Source: an uncultured Nioella sp. (lineage in GTDB: Bacteria > Pseudomonadota > Alphaproteobacteria > Rhodobacterales > Rhodobacteraceae). Taken from it: a DNA stretch of 64,000 nucleotides. A program made the position numbers and the translations under genes. Under the pieces are notes generated by a model that was not told the DNA's origin, did no database searches, and saw only the letters and a list, made by a program, of their open reading frames with translations. Numbering within the stretch: the first letter of the stretch is position 1; each line of letters begins with the position of its first letter. The stretch is from the NCBI GenBank assembly GCA_947495575.1, contig CANLZL010000007.1:62001-126000 (forward strand), in the 5' to 3' direction. Shown here in pieces: positions 33,662 through 42,801 of this stretch.

Positions 33662-34690
33662 CTATTCCGGTTGTACCAGGGCGGCCTCCCACTCAGCCAA
33701 GAACTGACGTCGCTTCAGCCGATCAAGATAGACCAACAGGCCCGGCCCCAGCTGGATGGGCCGCAAGGCTGCATTTTCTGCAAGTGCGTCCGGCGTGACG
33801 CCAGGAAAATTGAAACTGGTGTCCGACCCGAGCCAACTGGTCTCGATCAGATGATCAATCATCTGACCAGCCAATTCAACTTCGTTGGCTGAGTTTGGAA
33901 TTAGGGCCGTGCGCAGCATGACGGTCGTGAAGTCAGCGGGTGGAATGATGATGATCTGGTCGTGCAGGTCATCTCGTGCGCCTGCATAGCTGCCCAGGAC
34001 GTTATAGGCGACGGCAATTTCGCCGCTGGCCACATCGCCGATCATATCAGCCGAACTTGAATACAAGCGGGCCTGCAGGCCGCCCATTAGTTCGGACAAG
34101 CGCCAATAGGTCTCAGAAGTGCGGGCATCCTGTGTTGCGAAGAGGTAACCCGACCCGCTTTCGCGCACGTCATAGGTGCCAATGCGCCCACGGAACATAT
34201 CCGGGTTATCCCTAAGGAGCGTTATCAATTCCTGCCGCGTGGTGGGGAGTTCCAGCCCCTGAAACGCGGCCCGTGACAGCACCATGGTGGCTGGCTCCAA
34301 GGTGAAGGCAAACACCTGATCGTGCCACCGCGCCCAATCGGGCAACGCGCGTGTGAGATCCGAAAAATAGGCATCGGCAAGGCCGTCATTGGCCAGCTTC
34401 ACCTGCAGATCCATTGCACTGGAAATGGCCAGGTCAAATTCTGCCCCTTCCTCTGCCAAAGCTGTCATCACTTCGGATGATGTTACGGCAACATATTCAA
34501 TGCCAACGCTGGGGTTTGCATCCTGAAAGGCGGTGATGATTGGGCTAAAGACGGAGGTGTCGGCAGTAGAAATAATCCGCAGGGTCGGTCCGTCGCCTGC
34601 GCCCGGGAAGTCCAAGGTTTCTTCGATTTCAAACCCAATGGCGGGCAACGCCAACAGAGTCAGCGCAAGGGAATAGATAACTGCACGCAT
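33662..34690 (-). CDS. Extracellular solute-binding protein co-transcribed with a TctDE-type sensor, 342 aa
   Basis: Signal peptide (MRAVIYSLALTLLALPAIG) and a two-lobed type II binding-protein fold: LRIISTADTSVFSPIITAFQDANPSVGIEYVAV, then VMTALAEEGAEFDLAISSAMDLQVKLANDG, like iron or spermidine binding proteins of ABC systems. No ABC permease genes are nearby. The gene begins inside the 3' end of the sensor kinase gene (31-base overlap) and is the third gene of regulator-kinase-binding protein. It may present a ligand to the kinase instead of a transporter (inference). Confidence 0.85.
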   Translation of the reverse strand: MRAVIYSLALTLLALPAIGFEIEETLDFPGAGDGPTLRIISTADTSVFSPIITAFQDANPSVGIEYVAVTSSEVMTALAEEGAEFDLAISSAMDLQVKLANDGLADAYFSDLTRALPDWARWHDQVFAFTLEPATMVLSRAAFQGLELPTTRQELITLLRDNPDMFRGRIGTYDVRESGSGYLFATQDARTSETYWRLSELMGGLQARLYSSSADMIGDVASGEIAVAYNVLGSYAGARDDLHDQIIIIPPADFTTVMLRTALIPNSANEVELAGQMIDHLIETSWLGSDTSFNFPGVTPDALAENAALRPIQLGPGLLVYLDRLKRRQFLAEWEAALVQPE

Positions 34691-36039
34691 GCGCCACCTC
34701 CGTCTGAATGGTTGCTAATGACCAAGTGCCCCTGATGGGCGCGTGCGACCTCTTCCGCGATGGTCAGGCCAAGGCCTGAACCGATGGTACCGGCTGCATT
34801 TTCGCCACGAGTGAACCGGCGGGTGAGCTGCGCGTCGGTCGGATCGGGAAAGCCGGCGCCGTGGTCGCGAATGGTGATGATGGCGTTCCCGGATTCGGCG
34901 GCAATGCCAACCTCGATCGGCGTGTCCGAGGGGGCATATTTCACGGCATTATCCAGCAGATTTCGTACGGCGTTCTGGATCAGGATGGGATCGCCCATCA
35001 CCTCGCAGGGCACCTCTGCGTTAATTCGAATTGGCATGTCACGCATTTCCGCCACCGGCGACAGCCGCTCGACCAAATCCCGCACAAGGCTGCTCAACTC
35101 AACCAGTTGCAGCTCTAACTGATCGGCCCTGAGTGAAACCATGGCATGATCCAGCAATTGGCCCGCCGCACGGCTGCTTTCGTCAATTGCGCGGATCATT
35201 TCCCTGAGGCTGACCCGGTTTTCTTCACGGTCGACACGGCGCAGCGTGTTTTCCGCATGGGCGCGGACGGTTGCCAACGGGGTGCGCACACGGTGTGCGG
35301 CCTCAGCGATGAAATCCTCCGTTCGGGTGAACGCCCCAGACAGCCGCGCGATAAGGCTGTTTAATGATCGGACAAGCGGGCGCATTTCGCTGGGCACGTC
35401 GGCCACAACCGGCCGCAGATCTTGTGGACCGCGACGCGATACCGACCCGGCAAGGCGACTGAGCGAAGATGCAGTGGATTGCCCGGCGAGAACTGCCAGC
35501 ACTGCGGAGACCGCGAAAAAGCCAAGCCCCAAGAGTACTGTCATGCGGGAAATCCGGTTCAGAACATCGGCTTGCTCATCGCGGGTTTGGCCAACGGTCA
35601 CCGTCACCTCAACCGGCTGACCGCCATCAGACAAGCGCCGGGTCAAAGTGACTATTCGCAGCGTCTCGGTCCGGTAGGGTACAGTCAGAAACCCGGCCTC
35701 CGCACCGTCGCTGCGCGCCTGCGGAAGATCTTCGTAGCCGGTCAGCAGGTCGCCATCCTGCACGATCTGGTAAAAGACCCGGTCATCGCTGGGATTGTCC
35801 AACATAGAGAAGGCGAAATAGGGGATATCAATCCAAACCTCGCCATCTTGAATCGTGCTGGCGTCCAGAACGGATCGCGCTGAGGCGAGCAATACTCGGT
35901 CTTGCGATTCCGATCCGATCTGGCGGGCAAAATTGAACACTATGAAAAACAGGACCAGCGCCAGCACTGCGGCGCTGACAAGGAGTTGCAAAGTTAGTCG
36001 ACGCCGGATGGAGCTTGAAGAAGGGCGAAGCAGGCTCAT
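34660..36039 (-). CDS. TctE-type sensor histidine kinase, 459 aa
   Basis: Membrane sensor for TTT system 2. Transmembrane segments at residues about 17-37 and 168-186 flank a periplasmic region. The HAMP-like linker leads to the phospho-acceptor H249 in AAHRVRTPLA, followed by N box NLLDNAVKYAP, D box RDHGAGFPD and G box GSGLGLTIAEEVARAH. The C-terminus overlaps the binding-protein gene by 31 bases. Its start overlaps the response-regulator stop (ATGA). Divergent from tctC 2 together with its regulator. Confidence 0.93.
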   Translation of the reverse strand: MSLLRPSSSSIRRRLTLQLLVSAAVLALVLFFIVFNFARQIGSESQDRVLLASARSVLDASTIQDGEVWIDIPYFAFSMLDNPSDDRVFYQIVQDGDLLTGYEDLPQARSDGAEAGFLTVPYRTETLRIVTLTRRLSDGGQPVEVTVTVGQTRDEQADVLNRISRMTVLLGLGFFAVSAVLAVLAGQSTASSLSRLAGSVSRRGPQDLRPVVADVPSEMRPLVRSLNSLIARLSGAFTRTEDFIAEAAHRVRTPLATVRAHAENTLRRVDREENRVSLREMIRAIDESSRAAGQLLDHAMVSLRADQLELQLVELSSLVRDLVERLSPVAEMRDMPIRINAEVPCEVMGDPILIQNAVRNLLDNAVKYAPSDTPIEVGIAAESGNAIITIRDHGAGFPDPTDAQLTRRFTRGENAAGTIGSGLGLTIAEEVARAHQGHLVISNHSDGGGACVQLSIPLR

Positions 36040-36701
36040 GGAACGGACAATCTGTAACCCAGACCGCGCACAGTCACGATAGAGACGTCGCTGCCTTCCA
36101 AATGTTTTCTGAGCCGCCCGACATAGACTTCGATGGCGTTTTCCGAGACCTCTTCGTCATAGGAAAACAGGCGGTCGACCAGCTTGGGCTTTGGGATGAT
36201 TTGGCCGGGGGCGGCGAAAAAAACTTCCAGCAGCCGCAACTCCCGATTGCGCAGCTCCACTGATTTTCCGGCCACATCCAAGGTGCCCGCCAATCGGTTC
36301 AGGCTGGCATTTCCGAATCGTGTGACATTGGTCGCCGTCCCTGCCTGACGTCGCAATACCGCGCGACAACGAGCCTCCAACTCGGCAAAATCAAACGGTT
36401 TGGCGATATAATCGTCGGCGCCCATATCCAGTGCGCCGACCCGATCCGACACCTCGGACCGCGCCGTCAAAACGATCACAGGAGTAGTCCGCCCGCGGGC
36501 CCGATGGGCGTTTAGGAAATCCCTGCCATCGCCGTCTGGCAGCATTATATCTAACAAAATCAAGTCGTAATCGGTCGTCGAAATAAATCCGTCTGCGGTT
36601 GCCAGGTCGCCGGCATGATCCACCACATGGCCGTCCAACGACAGGCGGTCCAACACGGCAGCCGCTAATTGCGGATTATCTTCTACCAGCAGAAATCGCA
36701 T
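36036..36701 (-). CDS. OmpR/TctD-type response regulator, 221 aa
   Basis: Receiver domain with D51 in LILLDIMLPD and the lysine of YIAKPF; C-terminal winged helix with LRNRELRLLEVFFAAPGQ and AIEVYVGRLRKHLEG. ATG at 36701 gives MRFLLVEDN, and GAGGAGGA upstream is a strong ribosome-binding site. It is transcribed away from tctC 2, with 233 bases between the two starts, where its binding sites should lie; I could not define a clear repeat there. Confidence 0.93.
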   Translation of the reverse strand: MRFLLVEDNPQLAAAVLDRLSLDGHVVDHAGDLATADGFISTTDYDLILLDIMLPDGDGRDFLNAHRARGRTTPVIVLTARSEVSDRVGALDMGADDYIAKPFDFAELEARCRAVLRRQAGTATNVTRFGNASLNRLAGTLDVAGKSVELRNRELRLLEVFFAAPGQIIPKPKLVDRLFSYDEEVSENAIEVYVGRLRKHLEGSDVSIVTVRGLGYRLSVP

Positions 36702-36934
36702 TAATTGATCGTTCCTCCTCAAATCCACCGCGTGACAGGACCGTGTCAGGTTCGGGTGCTTCTCTAAGTCATGGGCGGCAGGAGCGCCCTTTGTCAAACG
36801 CAAGCGCCACCGCTGGAGGACGATGGGCGCGCATGGCGGTTTGAGGGGTTTGTGCTGTGTGACGCAGACATAACTCCCGGCCTTAGAAACCCTGCCCCAA
36901 ACAAAATTCGAATTGTCATCCATGGGAGGAAAAT

Positions 36935-37921
36935 ATGACAAAACTGAACCTGACACGCCGGACGATTATGGCGGCAGCTGTGGCAACACTCGGCCTCGGC
37001 TCACCTGCTCTGGCCGATGGGCATCAGATGCTGGATAGCATCCACTTCCTGATTCCCGGCGGCGCAGGCGGCGGCTGGGACGGCACCGCGCGTGGCACTG
37101 GCGAGGCATTGACCAATGCTGGCCTTGTCGGCTCGGCGAGCTACGAGAATATGTCCGGCGGCGGCGGCGGAGTTGCCATCGGCTTCCTGATTGAAAACGC
37201 AGAAAGCCAGCACGGCACGCTTATGGTGAATTCCACCCCGATCGTGATCCGCTCCTTGACCGGCGTTTTCCCTCATAACTTCCGTGACCTGACCCTGATC
37301 GCGGGCACCATTGGTGACTATGCTGCACTCGTGGTGAACGCAGACAGCCCGATCCAGAACATGGACGATCTGATTGCATCGTTTGAGGCGGATCCCGGTG
37401 CGACCGCGATTGGTGGTGGATCGGTTCCCGGTGGTATGGATCACCTTGTCGCGGCAATGGCGATGCAAGCCGCTGGTCAGGATCCACTGGACATTCGTTA
37501 TGTCGCCTATGACGCAGGCGCCGCCGCAATGGCCGCCCTTCTGGCGGGTGAAATCGTTGCGATTTCTACCGGATTCTCTGAAGCGGTCGATATGGCCAAT
37601 GCAGGTGAGGCCCGTATCATTGGCGTAACTTCGCCCGAACGTGTGCCTGCGGCCCCCGACGCGATGACACTGGTTGAGCAAGGCATCGACACAACTTTCG
37701 TCAACTGGCGTGGCTTCTTTGGTGCACCTGGCATGCCGGATGACACGGCTCAGGCCTATCGCGACACGCTGGCTGCGATGTACGAGACCGACGACTGGGG
37801 CGCCGTGCGTGACCGCAATGGTTGGGTCGACATCCACAATTCCGGCGACGATTTCCTGACCTTCCTGGAAGCACAGGAAGAGGCAATCGGTGATCTGATG
37901 CGGACACTCGGCTTCCTGTAA
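36935..37921 (+). CDS. tctC: TTT system 2 solute-binding protein (TctC), 328 aa
   Basis: Periplasmic receptor of the second tricarboxylate transporter. Signal peptide to about residue 28 (LGLGSPALADGH), then MLDSIHFLIPGGAGGGWDGTARGTGEAL, the characteristic TctC ligand loop, and SYENMSGGGGGVAIGF. Length 328 aa is standard. GGGAGGA is a few bases before the ATG. The mature part is only distantly similar to system 1 TctC, so the two probably bind different acids. A strong terminator follows. Confidence 0.95.
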   Translation: MTKLNLTRRTIMAAAVATLGLGSPALADGHQMLDSIHFLIPGGAGGGWDGTARGTGEALTNAGLVGSASYENMSGGGGGVAIGFLIENAESQHGTLMVNSTPIVIRSLTGVFPHNFRDLTLIAGTIGDYAALVVNADSPIQNMDDLIASFEADPGATAIGGGSVPGGMDHLVAAMAMQAAGQDPLDIRYVAYDAGAAAMAALLAGEIVAISTGFSEAVDMANAGEARIIGVTSPERVPAAPDAMTLVEQGIDTTFVNWRGFFGAPGMPDDTAQAYRDTLAAMYETDDWGAVRDRNGWVDIHNSGDDFLTFLEAQEEAIGDLMRTLGFL

Positions 37922-37934
37922 AGCCAAAACTACC

Positions 37935-37976
37935 GGCCCGTGCCTGCACTTCTTGTGTGCTGGCGCGGGCCTTTTT
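37935..37976 (+). terminator. Intra-operon hairpin between tctC and tctB of system 2
   Basis: GGCCCGTGCC (37935-37944) pairs with GGCGCGGGCC (37962-37971), one G-T pair, and is followed by TTTTT. Placed exactly like the hairpin in system 1. Confidence 0.78.
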
Positions 37977-38039
37977 CTAAGCCGCGAGGCCCTCGGGACG
38001 GGTCCGGCAGTTTCTTGTCAAAAGCGAGGAGGGGGAGCC

Positions 38040-38525
38040 ATGGCGCTCGACCGATGGATTGCACTGGTGATCCTTATGATATGCTTGGCCTATGGCTATG
38101 GCGCGTTTTTCACGATGGATGGCAGCCTGCCACCCTTCATGCAGCGTAACCCGGTTTGGCCGTCGACCTTCCCTAAGGTTCTGGCTGTGCTCGCCATCGC
38201 AACCTCATTGGTCATTGTTCTTGGTCTTGAGAAATCGACCGAAGAAAAGGTCCCCGAGATCAACTATCGCCGCCTTGGTGACTATCACCTTGGCCAGGCA
38301 CTAATGCTGCTTGGCCTCATGGTGCTCTACGCATTGATGCTGCGCCCGGCGGGTTTCCTGATCTCGACATCTGTCTTTCTGATCGGCGGATCGTTCATCC
38401 TGGGTGAGCGCAAATTTCAATACATGGTCCCGATTGCCCTCTTGGCGACAGGGATCGTCTGGTATCTGGTGCAGGTGGTGCTTGGCATCTTCCTGCGCCC
38501 CATGCCGTTTTTCATGGGGGTGTAA
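38040..38525 (+). CDS. tctB: TTT system 2 small permease subunit TctB, 161 aa
   Basis: Small inner-membrane protein with four hydrophobic segments (residues about 5-22, 45-62, 90-115 and 130-150), the TctB arrangement. The conserved RNPVWPSTFPKVLAVLAI segment after the first segment is typical. ATG at 38040 follows GGGGGAG. Three bases separate it from tctA. Confidence 0.9.
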   Translation: MALDRWIALVILMICLAYGYGAFFTMDGSLPPFMQRNPVWPSTFPKVLAVLAIATSLVIVLGLEKSTEEKVPEINYRRLGDYHLGQALMLLGLMVLYALMLRPAGFLISTSVFLIGGSFILGERKFQYMVPIALLATGIVWYLVQVVLGIFLRPMPFFMGV

Positions 38526-38528
38526 GAC

Positions 38529-40046
38529 ATGTTAGAAGGCATCATGATGGGCCTATCGACGGCCTTTTCCCTCACTAACCTTTTAATGGTCATTGGTGGC
38601 TGCCTGATCGGGACATTCATCGGCATGTTGCCCGGCCTTGGCCCGATGTCGATCATCGCGATTATGATCCCGGTGGCTATCACTATCGGTGATCCTTCCG
38701 CAGCGCTTATCCTGCTGGCCGGTGTTTATTATGGCGCTGTCTTTGGTGGCTCCACATCGTCGATCCTGATCAACGCGCCGGGGGTCGCCTCGACCGTTGC
38801 GACCAGTTTCGATGGCTATCCCATGGCGCGTCAAGGTAAGGCTGGTAAGGCTCTGACCATCGCCGCGATCTCATCCTTTTGCGGCGGCACAATTGGCGCC
38901 ATTCTGCTGATGGCCTTCGCCCCGGCGCTGGCCACCGTCGCGCTCCTTTTTCACAGCTCTGAGTATTTTGCGCTTATGGTTGTGGGCTTGTCTGCCATAG
39001 CGGCCTTTGCCGGTACAGGCAATGTCGCCAAAGCCGTCCTGATGACCCTCCTGGGTCTTATTATGGCAACGATAGGCGAAGGCGCCCAGTTCTCCATGCC
39101 CCGCTTCACCATGGGGCTGATGGATCTGCAGTCGGGCTTCAGTTTCATCACGCTGGCGATGGCAATGTTTGCTCTGCCAGAGGCGCTTTACCTTGTGCTT
39201 GATCCGTCGCGATCCGCCTCGGAAAGTGGCGGCGGCGAGATCAAGGATCTGCGCATCACCCGTGAAGAGGCGAAAGCCATAGCTCCGGTTATTGGACGAC
39301 AGTCCATCCAGGGCTTCCTGATCGGGGTGTTGCCGGGGGCAGGGGCCACGATTGCGTCCTTCCTTGGTTACGCAGTGGAACGCAACATCGCCACGAAAGA
39401 AGAGCAGGAGATGTTCGGAAAAGGCTCGGCCAAAGGCATTGCGGCACCAGAAAGCGCCAACAACGCGGCCTGTACCGGATCGTTCGTGCCTTTGCTGACG
39501 CTCGGCATTCCGGGCTCTGGCACCACGGCGATCCTGTTGGGTGCGCTTATTGCGCTCAACGTAACACCCGGACCGCGCCTGATGATTGATGAGCCGCAGA
39601 TCTTCTGGGCCGTGATCATCTCGATGTATCTCGGCAACCTGGTGCTTTTGATCCTGAACCTGCCGCTTATTCCCTATATCGCCAAGATCCTTGCGGTCCC
39701 ACGCAACTACCTGATCCCCTTCATCCTCTTCTTCACGTTGATGGGCTCTTATATCGGGCAGAACAACTCGACCGAACTTTTGATCCTTGTCGGATTCGGA
39801 ATTTGCGCGACCGTTCTGCGGTTTGCAGATTACCCGCTGGCGCCGCTTTTGATCGGGTTCATCCTTGGCACGATGTTGGAGGACAACTTCAGCCGCGCGA
39901 TGCAGCTTTATGATGGGCCGGGCTTCATTCTTGAGCGTCCGATGACCCTTGGTCTTCTGGTCATTGCGGTCATTCTCGTGGTCCTGCCCAGCTACCGGGC
40001 ACGTCGCGCCCGTGCGCGGGCCGAGGGCGTGGCAGACGGCGATTGA
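38529..40046 (+). CDS. tctA: TTT system 2 large permease subunit TctA, 505 aa
   Basis: Inner-membrane permease with about 11-12 segments. The two inverted-repeat signatures are visible: GTFIGMLPGLGPMSIIAIMIPVA with APGVASTVATSFDGYPMARQGKAGKAL, and IGVLPGAGATIASFLGYAVE with APESANNAACTGSFVPLLTLGIPGSGTTA. Length is standard. It imports a tricarboxylate with proton or sodium, together with TctB and TctC. A terminator candidate follows at 40048. Confidence 0.96.
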   Translation: MLEGIMMGLSTAFSLTNLLMVIGGCLIGTFIGMLPGLGPMSIIAIMIPVAITIGDPSAALILLAGVYYGAVFGGSTSSILINAPGVASTVATSFDGYPMARQGKAGKALTIAAISSFCGGTIGAILLMAFAPALATVALLFHSSEYFALMVVGLSAIAAFAGTGNVAKAVLMTLLGLIMATIGEGAQFSMPRFTMGLMDLQSGFSFITLAMAMFALPEALYLVLDPSRSASESGGGEIKDLRITREEAKAIAPVIGRQSIQGFLIGVLPGAGATIASFLGYAVERNIATKEEQEMFGKGSAKGIAAPESANNAACTGSFVPLLTLGIPGSGTTAILLGALIALNVTPGPRLMIDEPQIFWAVIISMYLGNLVLLILNLPLIPYIAKILAVPRNYLIPFILFFTLMGSYIGQNNSTELLILVGFGICATVLRFADYPLAPLLIGFILGTMLEDNFSRAMQLYDGPGFILERPMTLGLLVIAVILVVLPSYRARRARARAEGVADGD

Positions 40047-40047
40047 T

Positions 40048-40103
40048 CCCCTCAGAAAAGACAAATAGAGGGGCGGCCCAACTGGTGTCGCCCTTCTCAT
40101 TTT
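40048..40103 (+). terminator. Candidate terminator after tctA of system 2
   Basis: CCCCTC (40048-40053) can pair with GAGGGG (40068-40073); alternatively AGGGGCG (40069-40075) pairs with CGCCCTT (40089-40095), followed by CTCATTTT. The two structures exclude each other; the second is the better terminator. Confidence 0.45.
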
Positions 40104-40109
40104 GGCGGT

Positions 40110-40691
40110 TCAATAAGGGTGTTTTGGCCCGCGATCTTCAGACAGAGATTGCTGGCGGCGTTCAACCAGCATCTCGATAGCGTCGGCCAGATGCCCTTCC
40201 TGGATGTTGTAATCGCCACGCGCCACGCGCAACCGGTGCGCCTCGATCATCACATCGGCATGCGAACAGCCAAAGGGCGGCTCGAACTTGTAGCAAGCCA
40301 ATTCAATCAAGAGGCCCATCGGATCAGTGAAATAGATCGAGTCCATAAACCCGCGGTCTTTCACGCCGGTGTGTTCGATCCCTCTTTCGTCCAACCTCCC
40401 GACGGCCATTAGGAAAGATGCGCGACTGACGTTAAACGCCAGGTGATGCACACAGCCCGGATCCATCGGTGTGCGCGCCGGATCAGCTTTGCGGGTCTCA
40501 TTGGTAAAGACCGTGATTAGCCGCCCGTCCCCGGGATCGAAATAGAGATGGCCTTGGTTGGGATCATCCAGATTTGGCTGGTCAAAGATAAAGGGCATAC
40601 CCAATAGCCCTTCCCAGAAATCAATCGAAGTCTGTCTGTCCGCACCGGTCAGAGTGATGTGATGAACGCCTTGAGCTTGGATCTTCTTCAT
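40110..40691 (-). CDS. VOC-family (glyoxalase/dioxygenase-like) protein, 193 aa
   Basis: Two beta-alpha-beta-beta-beta modules: VHHITLTGADRQTSIDFWEGLLGMPF and, at about residue 85, CVHHLAFNVSRASFLMAVGRLDERGIEHTGVKDRGFMDSIYFTDPMGLLIELACY. The histidines and the final glutamate are the usual metal ligands, so it is probably an active ring-cleaving dioxygenase or glyoxalase-like enzyme of unknown substrate. ATG at 40691 follows GGAGG. It is convergent with the TTT system 2 operon. Confidence 0.85.
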   Translation of the reverse strand: MKKIQAQGVHHITLTGADRQTSIDFWEGLLGMPFIFDQPNLDDPNQGHLYFDPGDGRLITVFTNETRKADPARTPMDPGCVHHLAFNVSRASFLMAVGRLDERGIEHTGVKDRGFMDSIYFTDPMGLLIELACYKFEPPFGCSHADVMIEAHRLRVARGDYNIQEGHLADAIEMLVERRQQSLSEDRGPKHPY

Positions 40692-40771
40692 GTCGCGCCC
40701 TCCTCCAGAAAGGTTAGGTCGGCAAACCCCAAAGGTCACGCTTCTTCTTTGTGCAAATACCCTGGGGCAGC

Positions 40772-40828
40772 GCGAGGGGGCAGAGCCCTCTCGCATCGGT
40801 CGCCGCCAAAGGCGGCGAAACCGGTGAT
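40772..40828. repeat. Tandem hairpins in the VOC-typA intergenic region, interspersed-repeat type
   Basis: GCGAGGGGGC (40772-40781) pairs with GCCCTCTCGC (40785-40794), then CGCCGCC (40801-40807) pairs with GGCGGCG (40811-40817). The block begins near GTGCAAATACCCTGGGG, which looks like a family of short palindromic elements between genes in Rhodobacterales. The assignment as a repeat family is from memory and needs a genome search. Confidence 0.5.
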
Positions 40829-40889
40829 GGTCGGTCATTCCAGAACGAAATGAGGCCGGCCATTATGAACTATGAAGACCGGTCTGGTC

Positions 40890-42707
40890 TCAATCGGCCG
40901 CACGCGAAGCGCGCTTGCGTTCATGCGGGTCGAGGTGGCGTTTGCGCAAACGAATGGCGTTGGGGGTCACTTCCACCAGTTCGTCATCGTCGATATAGGC
41001 AATCGCCTGTTCCAGAGACATGGTCACAGGCGTTGTCAGACGAACCGCCTCGTCGGTTCCCGATGCCCGCACGTTGGTCAGTTTTTTGCCCTTCAGCGGG
41101 TTCACTTCCAGATCGTTTTCGCGGCTATGCTCGCCGATGATCATACCTTGGTACACTGGTGCCTGGGCGCCAATGAACATCTTGCCACGATCCTCGAGGT
41201 TCCAAAGCGCGTAGGCTACTGAAGTACCGTTCTCCATGGAAATCAGAACACCAGCTCGACGGCCCGGGATCGGACCTTTGAACGCGGCCCATTCGTGGAA
41301 CACCCGGTTCAAAACACCTGTCCCGCGCGTGTCGGTCAGAAACTCACCATGATAGCCAATAAGGCCACGCGACGGTACATGGGCGATGATGCGGGTCTTG
41401 CCGCCGTTCTGGCGCATCTCGACCAGGTCACCTTTACGGGCACCGGTCAGTTTTTCGATTACAGCACCGGAATACTCGTCATCGACGTCGATCGTCACTT
41501 CTTCGATCGGTTCCAGTTTGCCATCGCCCTCATCACGGAACAGAACCTGAGGGCGCGAGATGCTGAGCTCGAACCCTTCACGACGCATGTTCTCGATCAG
41601 AACACCCATCTGCAATTCGCCTCGACCTGCAACTTCAAATGCTTCGCCGCCGGGGGTGTCGCTGATTTTGATTGCGACGTTGGATTCGGCTTCTTTCATC
41701 AAACGTTCGCGGATGACACGCGATTGGACTTTCTTGCCATCGCGACCGGCCAAGGGGCTGTCATTGATGCCAAAAGTCACCGTGATGGTGGGCGGGTCGA
41801 TGGGTTGCGCTTCCAGCGGCTCATCCACGGCCAGGGCACAGATCGTGTCGGCCACGGTTGCTTTGGACATACCGGCAAGCGAGACAATGTCGCCTGCCTG
41901 CGCCTCTTCGATATCCTGCTGTGCCAGACCGCGGAAGGCCTGAATGCGGGTGACGCGGAAGCGTTCGATGTTTTCGCCGAGACGGCTGAGCGCCTGAACG
42001 GTTGCCCCAACTTTTAGGCGGCCGGATTCAACCCGGCCGGTCAGCAGGCGACCCACAAAGGCGTCAGCACCAAGTGTGGTGGCGAGCATGCGGAAATCAT
42101 CGTCCTTGGCTTTCAGCTGTTTCGGTTCGGGCACGTGATTGACGATCAGGTTGAACAGAGCGTGCAGATCCTTGCGCGGGCCATCCAGTTCAGCATCGGC
42201 CCAACCGGCCCGGCCAGAGGCATACATATGCGGGAAATCGAGTTGATCTTCTGACGCGTCCAGCGAGGCAAAGAGGTCAAAAACTTCATCCAGTGCGCGA
42301 TCAGGTTCGGCGTCGGGTTTGTCGACCTTGTTCAACACAACGATTGGGCGCAGCCCAAGGGCCAACGCTTTCGAGGTTACGAATTTGGTCTGAGGCATCG
42401 GGCCTTCAGCGGCATCCACCAACAGCACAACACCATCAACCATGGACAGTATCCGCTCGACCTCGCCGCCGAAATCGGCGTGGCCGGGTGTGTCGACGAT
42501 GTTGATGCGGGTGCCCTTCCATTCCACGCTGGTGGGCTTGGCGAAAATCGTAATTCCGCGCTCGCGCTCCAGATCGTTCGAGTCCATCGCCCGTTCGGCT
42601 ACGGCCTGATTTTCGCGGAAAGCGCCGGATTGTTTCAGAAGTTCATCAACCAGGGTCGTTTTGCCGTGGTCAACGTGAGCGATAATCGCAATATTGCGAA
42701 GGTCCAT
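40890..42707 (-). CDS. typA: Ribosome-binding GTPase TypA/BipA
   Basis: Translational GTPase that assists ribosome assembly and adaptation to stress. Walker [10 protein letters not shown] at residues 10-18, the DTPGHADF and NKVDKP motifs, and the later domains III-V with the TypA-specific C-terminal domain ([25 protein letters not shown]) are present. Length 605 aa is normal. ATG at 42707 gives [16 protein letters not shown]; 21 upstream codons are not conserved. Confidence 0.97.
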   Translation of the reverse strand: MDLRNIAIIAHVDHGKTTLVDELLKQSGAFRENQAVAERAMDSNDLERERGITIFAKPTSVEWKGTRINIVDTPGHADFGGEVERILSMVDGVVLLVDAAEGPMPQTKFVTSKALALGLRPIVVLNKVDKPDAEPDRALDEVFDLFASLDASEDQLDFPHMYASGRAGWADAELDGPRKDLHALFNLIVNHVPEPKQLKAKDDDFRMLATTLGADAFVGRLLTGRVESGRLKVGATVQALSRLGENIERFRVTRIQAFRGLAQQDIEEAQAGDIVSLAGMSKATVADTICALAVDEPLEAQPIDPPTITVTFGINDSPLAGRDGKKVQSRVIRERLMKEAESNVAIKISDTPGGEAFEVAGRGELQMGVLIENMRREGFELSISRPQVLFRDEGDGKLEPIEEVTIDVDDEYSGAVIEKLTGARKGDLVEMRQNGGKTRIIAHVPSRGLIGYHGEFLTDTRGTGVLNRVFHEWAAFKGPIPGRRAGVLISMENGTSVAYALWNLEDRGKMFIGAQAPVYQGMIIGEHSRENDLEVNPLKGKKLTNVRASGTDEAVRLTTPVTMSLEQAIAYIDDDELVEVTPNAIRLRKRHLDPHERKRASRAAD

Positions 42708-42801
42708 AGGGCGCGTCCAAATTCGGGAAATAACATGTGTTGCCGCGCGCGATATCGCAGCCCGGGCCAAAAGGCTATAGCAAAGCGTGCTTTTGCGACG
42801 A

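Noticed and set aside
37001-37927. 308-codon open frame on the minus strand
   Set aside because: Antisense to tctC of system 2.
38871-40100. 409-codon open frame on the minus strand
   Set aside because: Antisense to tctA; its composition (many R, Q, H and D residues) is typical of the reverse of a membrane-protein gene.
40050-40890. Possible attachment-site copy of the tRNA-Arg 3' end
   Set aside because: The tail GTTCGAGTCCTTCAGGGATC is not repeated here, and no integrase gene is present.
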